DNA from: an uncultured Treponema sp.
Lineage (GTDB): Bacteria; Spirochaetota; Spirochaetia; Treponematales; Treponemataceae
Assembly: GCA_947167745.1 (NCBI GenBank)
Contig: CAMVJE010000062.1
Span: 1 to 8,591, forward strand
Direction of reading: 5' to 3'
Length of the DNA: 8,591 nt
Shown here: positions 1 to 5,978 of the stretch, piece by piece
Numbering within the stretch: position 1 is the stretch's first letter
Layout: the number at the start of each line of letters is the position of its first letter
The notes under the pieces: model-generated
The model's database searches: none
The model's input: the letters and a program-made list of their open reading frames with translations, nothing else
What the model was told of the DNA's origin: nothing
Translations under genes and position numbers: made by a program

Positions 1-250
<250 letters not shown>

Positions 251-266
251 AAGACGGAGACCCTAA

Positions 267-1382
267 ATGAAAATCAACTATCAGGAAATCACGGTTAAAG
301 AACTTGCAGAAGATTATCTTGAAGATAAGGAAACTAACGGCGTAGTCGGCTATTCGGGAAAACTTAACATCCGCCCAAAGTATCAGCGTGAATTCGTTTA
401 TGACGATAAAAAAAGAAATTTGGTTATAGACAGTATCTTAAAAGATTATCCGCTTAATGTCTTTTACTGGGTTAAGAATTCCGACACGGATTTTGAAGTT
501 TTGGACGGACAGCAACGCTCTATCTCAATCTGCCAGTTTGTGCATAATTATTTTTCAATTACTATCGACACAGATAAAAAAACGCCGTTTTATTTTCACA
601 CTTTGCCAGCCGACTTGCAAGAAAAAATCTTGAATTACAAATTAACGGTTTATTGGTGTGAGGGCAATGACAGCGAAAAATTAGCGTGGTTTGACAGAAT
701 CAATGTATCGGGCGAGCCGTTAAACGCACAGGAATTGTTAAACGCTACCTATTCGGGACCGTGGCTGACCGATGCAAAAAAATACTTTTCACGAAAAGGC
801 GGCGCGGCTTACCAGTTAGGAAAAGACTTTTTGACAGGCTCGGAAATCAGACAGGATTATTTAGCGACCACGCTAAAATGGATTTCGGGCGGAGCTGATA
901 AAGTCGGGCAGTTTATGGCAGACCACCAGCACGACCAAAACGCAAATAAACTTTGGACTTATTTTCAGAATGTCATAAACTGGATTCGCCTGACTTTTCC
1001 GAATTACAGAAAAGAAATTATGAAGGGCGTGGAATGGGGCTTTTTATACAATCTTTATAAAGATAAAGAAGTTAATACGGAAAAACTGGAAGAAGAAATT
1101 AAACGCCTGATTGACGATGATGATGTCACAAATTTAAAAGGAATTTTCTTTTATCTTTTTGACAATGACGAAAGCCATTTATCAATCAGAAAATTTGACG
1201 ATAAGACAAAAAGAAAAGTTTTGGAAAGCCAAAACGGGAAATGCAAGAAATGCGGAAAAGCAATCACTTTTGAAGAAGCCGATGCAGACCACATAACGCC
1301 GTGGAGCAAGGGCGGACACACCACTATTGAAAATTGCCAAATTCTTTGCAAGTCTTGCAACCGCCGAAAAAGCGACAGTTAA
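267..1382 (+). CDS. DUF262 (ParB-like) plus HNH endonuclease domain protein, putative restriction/defence nuclease
   Basis: 371 residues. The N-terminal half carries DUF262 hallmarks: RPKYQREFVY at 36-45 and DGQQR at 80-84, the ParB/Srx-like nucleotide-binding or hydrolysing motif found in GmrS-type and related restriction proteins. The C-terminus is a complete zinc-bound HNH domain: C326-x2-C329, DADH at 339-342 with H342 as the likely general base, H351, N356, and C361-x2-C364-N365. The family pairs an NTP-sensing domain with a metal-dependent nuclease, so a role in cutting foreign or modified DNA is inferred. The start at 267 is supported by GGAG at 256-259. It follows the repeat-containing frame closely, so the two are probably one operon and may be functionally linked. 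The domain assignment is strong; target specificity cannot be read from the sequence. Confidence 0.88.
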   Translation: MKINYQEITVKELAEDYLEDKETNGVVGYSGKLNIRPKYQREFVYDDKKRNLVIDSILKDYPLNVFYWVKNSDTDFEVLDGQQRSISICQFVHNYFSITIDTDKKTPFYFHTLPADLQEKILNYKLTVYWCEGNDSEKLAWFDRINVSGEPLNAQELLNATYSGPWLTDAKKYFSRKGGAAYQLGKDFLTGSEIRQDYLATTLKWISGGADKVGQFMADHQHDQNANKLWTYFQNVINWIRLTFPNYRKEIMKGVEWGFLYNLYKDKEVNTEKLEEEIKRLIDDDDVTNLKGIFFYLFDNDESHLSIRKFDDKTKRKVLESQNGKCKKCGKAITFEEADADHITPWSKGGHTTIENCQILCKSCNRRKSDS

Positions 1383-1443
1383 ACCACGCCCCGAAAGCAA
1401 ATGCAAAAAAAATTTTTTTATAAGGAAACTACGGGCGAAACTA

Positions 1444-1478
1444 AATAATAAAATCAAAATTCAGGAGATTTTATTATT
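1444..1478 (+). promoter_or_regulatory. 12-bp perfect hairpin presenting the ribosome binding site of the next gene
   Basis: AATAATAAAATC at 1444-1455 pairs perfectly with GATTTTATTATT at 1467-1478, leaving an 11-base loop. AGGAG (1463-1467) lies in the loop and its last base closes the stem. The stem ends exactly one base before the ATG at 1479. The stem is almost entirely A-U, so it would be only moderately stable. This may be a translational control element; no terminator-like T-run follows it. Confidence 0.6.
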
Positions 1479-1733
1479 ATGGTTTTTACTGGCGTAGGCA
1501 GATTAGACACAAAACAGTTTGGCTGGATTTATTTTGCAAATGAATTCCGCGAGCAGTTTAAGAAGATGCCGACTACTTTAATTTTCAGGGTTGATGACAT
1601 CCCCTATTTATGCTTTTGCTATGCGAACGGCTGGATTAAAAAAGATTTTGCAGAATACAAAAACGGCAAAATTGAAGTTCGGCGTTATGCTTGCGATTAC
1701 AACAAAATTATAGATTTTATCGGCAAAAAATAA
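1479..1733 (+). CDS. Small hypothetical protein (84 aa)
   Basis: I do not recognise a family. The protein is 84 residues, rich in aromatic and charged residues, with no signal peptide, membrane segment or metal-binding cluster. It reads as a compact soluble alpha/beta protein (IYFANEFREQFKK, TLIFRVDDIPYLCFCY, IEVRRYACDYNKIIDFIGKK). The ATG is preceded by AGGAG 11 bases upstream, in the loop of a perfect hairpin. It sits between the DUF262-HNH nuclease and the Rep-like gene, all on the plus strand, so it may be an accessory or regulatory protein of the element. A real gene is likely because of the ribosome binding site, the codon use shared with its neighbours and the tight placement. Confidence 0.65.
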   Translation: MVFTGVGRLDTKQFGWIYFANEFREQFKKMPTTLIFRVDDIPYLCFCYANGWIKKDFAEYKNGKIEVRRYACDYNKIIDFIGKK

Positions 1734-1746
1734 TTTTACGGGGCTT
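1734..1746. repeat. 13-bp inverted repeat flanking the Rep-like gene (left copy; partner at 3322-3334)
   Basis: TTTTACGGGGCTT begins directly after the stop of the 84-aa gene. Its exact reverse complement AAGCCCCGTAAAA is at 3322-3334, just after the stop of the Rep-like gene, so the pair brackets that gene. One match of this length somewhere in the window is possible by chance, so the meaning rests on the placement. Confidence 0.45.
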
Positions 1747-1792
1747 TTTTGAAATTGAATTGCTTTTACTAAATTATTGTATCAATCATAAA

Positions 1793-1839
1793 AACTTGCT
1801 TTTGCTTTTTGCTTGCCAGCGCTGGGCATTTAGCAAGTT
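1793..1839. repeat. Nested palindromes upstream of the Rep-like gene
   Basis: AACTTGCT (1793-1800) and AGCAAGTT (1832-1839) form 8-bp arms. The loop holds a perfect 10-bp palindrome CCAGCGCTGG (1816-1825) and two TTGCTTTT-like runs. The structure ends about 20 bases before the start codon at 1860. It could be an operator, a replication initiator binding site or an mRNA leader structure. No clear -35/-10 pair was found here. Confidence 0.4.
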
Positions 1840-1859
1840 AAAAAGCGGAGGCAATTTTT

Positions 1860-3314
1860 ATGGATTTTAATTTTTTAGAAGCATTAAACAATTTATCAAA
1901 TGAAACGGAAAATGAATTCAAAAATCATTTTTACGCCCACTATTCACACGAACTTATTACAAGCAAAATTCAAGAATTATTAAGCGTATCTTTTCCAAAA
2001 GATTTAGACCGTTATTTTAAAGGTTATTTTTCAACGGCAAGAAAGATGCAGAAACTTGTTGAAAAACTTTATCATTTTGCCCCGAAAAAAATAAATCAGC
2101 CGTTTTACATTTCACAAGATTACTGGGCGCAGAAATTACACATAAAGCAACAGACTTTAAGCGATTACATAAAGCGATTAAAAGTTTTAGGCGTTTTAAT
2201 CTGCCTTGACGAAAAAAGCACTTTTGAATCAGAATCTACAAAAGAACTGTATGAGTATTGTTATGATTTTCAGGGCTATTGTAAGTATTATTTATGTTAT
2301 AAAGATAGATGCAAGGCATTATTAGATTATTGTAACGGTAAGATTGATAAAGATAGTAAGATTGAATTAGAAATCAATGATAAGCAATGTATCATTAACA
2401 CCGAAATTCTACCAAAGAAATTTGACTATGAAAAAAAGTATTTTGGCATAAACAGAATTCAGATGTTAAACACTATGGCAGAATTAAATAAAGAATTGCC
2501 TGACTATGAAAAAATGACCCTAAACAACGAAAAAGAATTCAGCCGTATCTACAGCCCGTTTTGCTCGTTGCCGACAGAAAAACATTTTTCAGAAAAAAGA
2601 CTGGAATTAGAAAAACAGTATCACGACACATTTACACGGGAAATTTATCTTGAATCGTTTAATAAAGAATTTCAATCCTGGGACCGAAAAGCCAGCGTCC
2701 CGTTTATTACGCGGCTTGTAAATTACGGCATAATCACGCCAAACGACTATGACTTATACACGGACTTAAACGGCGAAGAATTCAAAAGCAAAGAAGAACG
2801 GGAAGCGTTTAAATCGTTTTTTATGCGCTTGTATTTTTGCAAGTCAAAAAAGCAATGTATCTCACAAGCAATTTATAGTTGGAATGAATGGTTTTATGGC
2901 GTTCAGACAAAAAAAGGATTTAAACACGCTACGCTTTATAACTGGTTACAAGAAACGGGCGACATAAAGATTGATGACAGGCATAAAAACAATTTAACAA
3001 AAGCCCGTGCAATCTTTTTTCTCTGCATAAAGCCGTATTTTGATAAAAATAAAGATTGCACCAAAGAAAAGCAAGCGCAGCTTATAGAAAACTATGTTAA
3101 TGCAAAATACGACAACATTGAAAAAGTTTTAGGCAAAAGATTAGGAAGTGAAGTTTTTATGTATGAATCGGCGCTTTATCTGCAAGTAAGGATTAAAGCG
3201 CACGAAAAAAACATTGACATAAAGCAATGTTATGACGGTTTTTATTTTGATAAGAATGTTAATTTTGATGTTATGCAAGAAATTGAAAGCATAATCAAAA
3301 ATCAAAATCCTTGA
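1860..3314 (+). CDS. Putative Rep-like / divergent palm-polymerase-like protein with N-terminal winged helix
   Basis: 484 residues, no family recognised with certainty. Residues about 83-116 (YISQDYWAQKLHIKQQTLSD and on to GVLIC) read as a winged helix-turn-helix. The second half has a polymerase-like order of motifs. SRIYSPFCSLP (228-238) resembles the R-Y-S-F-LP segment that precedes the catalytic core in many mobile-element replication proteins. WDRKASVP (274-281) has a motif-A-like aspartate, D275. R314 and K318 with Y325 resemble motif B (R-x3-K...Y). CYDGFYF (457-463) has a motif-C-like D459. These matches were made by eye and are inference. GGAGG at 1847-1851 supports the start. It lies near the element boundary, between palindromes, which suits a replication initiator. 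Alternatives are a regulator or a phage-type hypothetical protein. Confidence 0.5.
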   Translation: MDFNFLEALNNLSNETENEFKNHFYAHYSHELITSKIQELLSVSFPKDLDRYFKGYFSTARKMQKLVEKLYHFAPKKINQPFYISQDYWAQKLHIKQQTLSDYIKRLKVLGVLICLDEKSTFESESTKELYEYCYDFQGYCKYYLCYKDRCKALLDYCNGKIDKDSKIELEINDKQCIINTEILPKKFDYEKKYFGINRIQMLNTMAELNKELPDYEKMTLNNEKEFSRIYSPFCSLPTEKHFSEKRLELEKQYHDTFTREIYLESFNKEFQSWDRKASVPFITRLVNYGIITPNDYDLYTDLNGEEFKSKEEREAFKSFFMRLYFCKSKKQCISQAIYSWNEWFYGVQTKKGFKHATLYNWLQETGDIKIDDRHKNNLTKARAIFFLCIKPYFDKNKDCTKEKQAQLIENYVNAKYDNIEKVLGKRLGSEVFMYESALYLQVRIKAHEKNIDIKQCYDGFYFDKNVNFDVMQEIESIIKNQNP

Positions 3315-3340
3315 AGCCGTGAAGCCCCGTAAAACGCCGC

Positions 3341-3369
3341 TTGACAACGGACCGCGCCCACAGTAGTAT
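3341..3369 (+). promoter_or_regulatory. Candidate sigma-70-type promoter (TTGACA - 17 bp - TAGTAT)
   Basis: A perfect -35 TTGACA (3341-3346), a 17-base spacer and TAGTAT (3364-3369, 4 of 6 to consensus) point rightward. No open reading frame follows. A transcript from about 3376 would run through the inverted repeats and the tRNA remnant to the terminator at 3498-3540, giving an RNA of about 165 bases. This is either an uncharacterised small RNA or a leftover promoter. Confidence 0.4.
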
Positions 3370-3430
3370 TTAAATGTAAGAACTTAATCGTAAGTATGGG
3401 TAATTTTACTTACCAATTTACTTACTACTG
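3361..3430. repeat. Large imperfect inverted repeat with repeated TACTTAC units
   Basis: The left arm at 3361-3380 (CAGTAGTA, two unlike bases, TAAAT, GTAAG) matches the reverse complement of the right arm at 3409-3430 with a two-base insertion. The outer CAGTAGTA/TACTACTG are perfect. Inside are GTAAGTA (3390-3396) and two direct copies of TACTTAC, at 3407-3413 and 3419-3425, spaced 12 bases apart. A 12-base phase is close to one helical turn. Such arrays suit integrase or excisionase arm sites, an origin or transfer origin, or a structured RNA. The nearness to the probable att site favours recombination. Confidence 0.55.
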
Positions 3431-3476
3431 AATTATAATTCTTTATAAAATAAAGAGTTAGGCATAAGCAGTTTGA

Positions 3477-3496
3477 TTCGACTCCCTTCTGCCGCT
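3477..3496 (+). other. tRNA 3'-end remnant, probable attR site (tRNA-Gly-like)
   Basis: The segment reads as TTCGACT (T loop), CCCTT (3' half of T stem), CTGCCGC (3' acceptor strand) and T at position 73; CCA is not encoded. The implied 5' acceptor GCGGCAG with U73 suits tRNA-Gly. The 5' half of the T stem (AAGGG) and everything upstream is missing: the preceding bases are GTTTGA, and no GCGGCAG lies within a tRNA length upstream. A terminator follows at once. Tyrosine recombinases integrate at this part of tRNA genes, leaving the intact tRNA at the other end, which would be left of this window. The duplicated core may begin a few bases earlier. Confidence 0.55.
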
Positions 3497-3497
3497 T

Positions 3498-3540
3498 AAA
3501 TCCTTGCAGAATAACAAAATATTCCGCAAGGATTTTTTTT
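3498..3540 (+). terminator. Rho-independent terminator, probably native to the tRNA gene
   Basis: AAATCCTTGC (3498-3507) pairs with GCAAGGATTT (3526-3535). After one mismatch the stem continues with GAATA (3509-3513) and TATTC (3520-3524) around the loop ACAAAA, and eight Ts cover 3533-3540. It lies two bases after the tRNA-like end, where a tRNA terminator is expected. Confidence 0.85.
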
Positions 3541-3564
3541 ATTTTAAAACAATTTTTCTTCTGT

Positions 3565-3578
3565 TAACACTTGTGTTA
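3565..3578. promoter_or_regulatory. Operator-like inverted repeat TAACAC-TT-GTGTTA
   Basis: Two perfect 6-bp arms with a 2-base spacer, followed by a partly repeated unit (TGTGTTACCA then TGTGACCA, to 3592) and TATAAA at 3594-3599. It could be a regulator site, but no gene follows on the plus strand before the terminator at 3616-3676. The rest of 3541-3615 is AT-rich and holds no gene that I can see. Confidence 0.25.
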
Positions 3579-3615
3579 CCAAAATGTGACCAATATAAAT
3601 CGTTACTCTTAGAGC

Positions 3616-3676
3616 AAAAAAAATCCTGCCGGTAAGCAAAAACCAAAATAAGTTCGCGCACCAGACGGGATTTTTT
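3616..3676 (-). terminator. Terminator downstream of cmk, probably bidirectional
   Basis: AAAAAATCC at 3618-3626 pairs with GGATTTTTT at 3668-3676. The stem continues imperfectly through TGCCGG and CCAGAC, with a long loop of about 28 bases. Read on the minus strand it follows the cmk stop codon by about 15 bases and ends in eight Ts. The A-run on the other side allows function in both directions. Confidence 0.6.
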
Positions 3677-3690
3677 GTTCAAGGACAAGC

Positions 3691-4248
3691 CTATTTTTTT
3701 TCGATAAAGCCCTTCTTTTTAAGGTAATCAAGAATCATATCGACAATCACTTCCGGGGTGCGGGTGGCGGTGTCGATTTTAAGGTCGGCAAATTCATACT
3801 CATTGTTGTCAATCTGATAGAGTTTCATGTAGCGGGCGCTGTCCTCACGGTCGCGCATGGCGGTGAAGTCCTTGATTTGCTGCAAGTCCCCGCCCTCCCG
3901 GTTTAGGATTCTCTTGGCACGGGTGTCGTCGCTTGCAATTAGGTAGACTTTCAAGTCAGCTTCTTTAAGCATCCAGATGGCAAGGCGGCTTCCCAGAACG
4001 CAAGGCTCAGCCTTTGCAAGCTCCACCTGATGGGTGTCAACGGCAACATCGTAGCTGTCATCGTTTTTGGCAGCCTCAATGACCTGGGCCAGCGTCATGC
4101 CTTTTTCTGAGGCAAGCTGGCGGAAAGTGTAATTTATAAGCTTGATTCCGAGTTTTTCTGCCAGCATGGTTGAGACAGTAGTATTCCCGCAGCCTGATTT
4201 CCCGGAAATAGCCACCCGAAGCTCTTTTTTAAGTTTGTATTCCGACAT
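3691..4248 (-). CDS. cmk: Cytidylate kinase-like protein (archaeal-type CMK family)
   Basis: 185 residues, the length of the short archaeal-type CMP kinases rather than the roughly 220-residue E. coli type. The expected reaction is phosphoryl transfer from ATP to (d)CMP in the cytosol. Landmarks: P-loop region ISGKSGCGNTT at 14-24, INYTFRQLA at 38-46, VLGSRLAIW at 84-92 (the family's ESRLAGW-like motif), an arginine-rich lid with R110, R113 and R117, then R132, R134, and RYMKLYQID at 139-147. The P-loop has Asn22 where nearly all kinases have the ATP-binding lysine; Lys17 is nearby. Fold membership is clear, but activity is less certain because of this change. GGAG six bases before ATG supports the start. 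It lies downstream of yicC on the same strand, separated by an interspersed repeat. Confidence 0.85.
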   Translation of the reverse strand: MSEYKLKKELRVAISGKSGCGNTTVSTMLAEKLGIKLINYTFRQLASEKGMTLAQVIEAAKNDDSYDVAVDTHQVELAKAEPCVLGSRLAIWMLKEADLKVYLIASDDTRAKRILNREGGDLQQIKDFTAMRDREDSARYMKLYQIDNNEYEFADLKIDTATRTPEVIVDMILDYLKKKGFIEKK

Positions 4249-4271
4249 ATTTTCTCCTTCATATTTAAGAA

Positions 4272-4397
4272 TTTCTCACAGAGGGCACAGAGTTCACGGA
4301 GAGATGTTTGATAAAAACCACGCCTCGCGCCTTAATCATGAGATGCGAGATTCCCCATTCATGACTTTCTCTGTGCACTCCTAAGCTCTGTGAGGAA
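4272..4397. repeat. Interspersed inverted-repeat element between cmk and yicC
   Basis: CTCACAGAG (4275-4283) and CTCTGTGAG (4386-4394) are perfect 9-bp arms about 120 bases apart. Each is followed inward by further CACAGAG/CTCTGTG-like copies (GGCACAGAG, CACGGAGAGA; CTCTGTGCAC). A second nested pair, CTCGC (4324-4328) and GCGAG (4345-4349), lies inside. The layout is that of a small non-coding, MITE-like or REP-like repeat inserted between the two genes. No gene is present in it. Confidence 0.55.
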
Positions 4398-4406
4398 TCA
4401 GCATTT

Positions 4407-5276
4407 TTATTCCACGTTTTTGCTTTGCTCGCGGATGTTTTCCAGGGCGTCTTTGGCGTTTACCACCATCGCGCCCACTTCCGTGAACTGGTTCTTGCTT
4501 CCGATTGTGTTGATTTCCCTGTTTGCTTCCTGACAGATGAAGTCAATCCGCTTGCCCGGGACCGGATTATCGCTGAATTCCTTTCGGAGCGCCGCCAGAT
4601 GACTGTGCAGGCGGATGATTTCCTCATTGATAGTGTACTTTACCATCATGGCCGCCACTTCCGTCATTATGCGGTTTTCGTCCACGCTGTCGCCCAAAAG
4701 CTCCTTGAATCTCGTTGTAATCTGCTCCCGGAACTTCTCTTCCATTTTGGGCTGCCACTCCTTAAAGAAAACGGCACAAGAATCAAGGACATCGAGCTTT
4801 GAAAGCAGGTCTTTTTTAAGGTTCTCGCCTTCCCTCTTACGGTCGCTTACAAACTGTTCGAAAACTTCGTTGAAAACGCCCTCGATTTTTACCCAGTAAG
4901 ACTCCGCGTCGTATTCGTGAGTGATGTTGAGGACTCCTTCCTGATTCACGATAAGCGAAAGGGGGACATCCTCGGCATTTTTCCCAAGAGCAAGGGCAAT
5001 CTGGCCGATGGCCTCGGCGTACATTTTAGCCGCCTGAGGGTCAGCGCTCACCTTTGCTGTGCTTGCCATATCCTTTACGCGGATTGTCACATCCACCTTG
5101 CCACGGACGATTTTTTCTGAAATGATTTTCCTGATTTTTGATTCAAGAGGATTCAGGTAATACGGAATGTTTATGCTTAAATCTAAAAAGCGGTTGTTTA
5201 CGCTCTTTATTTCGACACTAATCTGAGTGTCTTCGATAACGGCTTCCTTAAAGCCGTAGCCTGTCATGCTGTTCAT
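4407..5276 (-). CDS. yicC: YicC family endoribonuclease
   Basis: 289 residues, the normal family length. The N-terminal YicC domain begins with the hallmark MNSMTGYG and has EIKSVNNRFLD at 22-32. The middle is helical with REGENLKKDL (148-157). The C-terminal DUF1732 half has EVAAMMVKYTINEEIIRLHS (206-225), RIDFICQEANREINTIGSK (243-261) and a closing ALENIREQSKNVE. E. coli YicC is an oligomeric endoribonuclease linked to small-RNA turnover and stationary-phase survival; the same activity here is inferred. The start at 5276 matches the usual family N-terminus, although only a weak purine stretch (GAAG) precedes it. cmk follows on the same strand after a repeat, so co-transcription is possible. 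The upstream neighbour at 5391 is divergent, with a TTCTTAAGAA palindrome (5334-5343) between them. Confidence 0.93.
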   Translation of the reverse strand: MNSMTGYGFKEAVIEDTQISVEIKSVNNRFLDLSINIPYYLNPLESKIRKIISEKIVRGKVDVTIRVKDMASTAKVSADPQAAKMYAEAIGQIALALGKNAEDVPLSLIVNQEGVLNITHEYDAESYWVKIEGVFNEVFEQFVSDRKREGENLKKDLLSKLDVLDSCAVFFKEWQPKMEEKFREQITTRFKELLGDSVDENRIMTEVAAMMVKYTINEEIIRLHSHLAALRKEFSDNPVPGKRIDFICQEANREINTIGSKNQFTEVGAMVVNAKDALENIREQSKNVE

Positions 5277-5390
5277 TGCTTCAGTCTAGCATAAAAAAAG
5301 AATAGATAAAAGTAATTTTTTGAGTTAAACTATTTCTTAAGAATGATTCAACAATTTCATTCCAAATTTTATTCATCGAGGTGTTTTTTT

Positions 5391-5762
5391 ATGAAAAAAC
5401 TTTTGACTTTGGCTGCCATTGCCGCAATCGGAAGCACGGCATTTACCCTTGACTTGGGAGAAATCAACGGAACATGGCAGGATTCCAAGTACAATGCAAA
5501 CTGGAATTTCGCCGCTGATGGAAAAATAATACTTTCTGATTCAGTGACAGGCGAAACATACTTCACTTTCACAGACGCAAATACCCAGAATTTCAAGCTT
5601 TCCGGCGGAGCAAGTGGAGCTACAATCACATTTGACTGCACGGAAACTCACCGCTCATATAAATTCAACAAGCCGCTCTCTCTCGGAACTGACTTGAAGA
5701 TGACCGTAAACCCGGACTGGACTGACACTGATTACGAAACGACAATCAAATTCCAGAAATAA
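5391..5762 (+). CDS. Small exported hypothetical protein (123 aa, lipocalin-like strand pattern)
   Basis: The start at 5391 is chosen over the in-frame ATG at 5343. GAGGTG (5378-5383) lies seven bases before it, and the resulting N-terminus MKKLLTLAAIAAIGSTAFTL is a textbook Sec signal peptide with likely type I cleavage after about residue 18-20. There is no lipobox cysteine, so the product is periplasmic or secreted. The mature part of about 100 residues starts with GEINGTWQD, like the G-x-W opening of calycin/lipocalin-type barrels, followed by alternating beta-strand patterns (NWNFAADGKIILSDS, YFTFTDANTQNFKL, ATITFDC, YETTIKFQK). The barrel idea is inference and no family is recognised. 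It converges on trpS. Confidence 0.75.
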   Translation: MKKLLTLAAIAAIGSTAFTLDLGEINGTWQDSKYNANWNFAADGKIILSDSVTGETYFTFTDANTQNFKLSGGASGATITFDCTETHRSYKFNKPLSLGTDLKMTVNPDWTDTDYETTIKFQK

Positions 5763-5872
5763 AGCAAAATGCGCCACACGAGTCTTGGTATTTTGAACCG
5801 GGATAAGGTGCTGTCGAAAATAAGCCAATAAAGCAGAAAGAATCAGCACTGCTTGCAGGAACGATTCGTGGA

Positions 5873-5968
5873 GCGACTTGGCTTGGGAGCGAGGGGAAGA
5901 GTCGCTTCGCTAATGAGTTTTGCTTTCGATTTTCATCGAGGCTAGCAAAACTCACTTTCCCCTCCCAA
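5873..5968. repeat. Long imperfect hairpin between the exported-protein gene and trpS
   Basis: The core is TGAGTTTTGCT (5914-5924) paired with AGCAAAACTCA (5944-5954), with a smaller CGAT/ATCG stem inside. Outside it, TTGGGAG and GAGGGGAA (5883-5898) pair in part with TTTCCCCTCCCAA (5956-5968). A further overlapping pair is GCGACT (5873-5878) with AGTCGC (5900-5905). No T-run follows, so it does not look like a standard terminator. It may be an interspersed repeat or a double-strand-RNA barrier between convergent genes. The stretch 5763-5872 holds no gene that I can support. Confidence 0.5.
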
Positions 5969-5978
5969 TTTCTAACTG

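Noticed and set aside
1405..1419. A8T7 tract as a terminator after the HNH gene
   Set aside because: It is self-complementary but has no GC stem before the T-run; the neighbouring CGCCCCG/CGGGCG pairing is far apart and bulged.
3440..3497. A complete tRNA gene ending at 3496
   Set aside because: No 5' acceptor GCGGCAG, no AAGGG for the T stem and no cloverleaf arms in the preceding 75 bases; only the 3' end is tRNA-like.
3471..3540. 3' end of tmRNA (ssrA)
   Set aside because: TTCGACTCCC also occurs in tmRNA, but the acceptor strand CTGCCGC-T with no CCA does not fit the usual tmRNA end, and no tag-peptide frame or 5' partner is nearby.
4142..4384. Plus-strand reading frame across the cmk start and intergenic repeat
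   Set aside because: It lies antisense to cmk, has no ribosome binding site and ends inside the repeat; it is a shadow frame.
4425..4899. Plus-strand frames opposite yicC
   Set aside because: Antisense to a strongly conserved gene, without start signals or recognisable protein character.
5343..5390. Upstream in-frame ATG for the exported protein
   Set aside because: It would place 16 residues before the signal peptide and has no ribosome binding site, whereas the ATG at 5391 has GAGGTG seven bases upstream.
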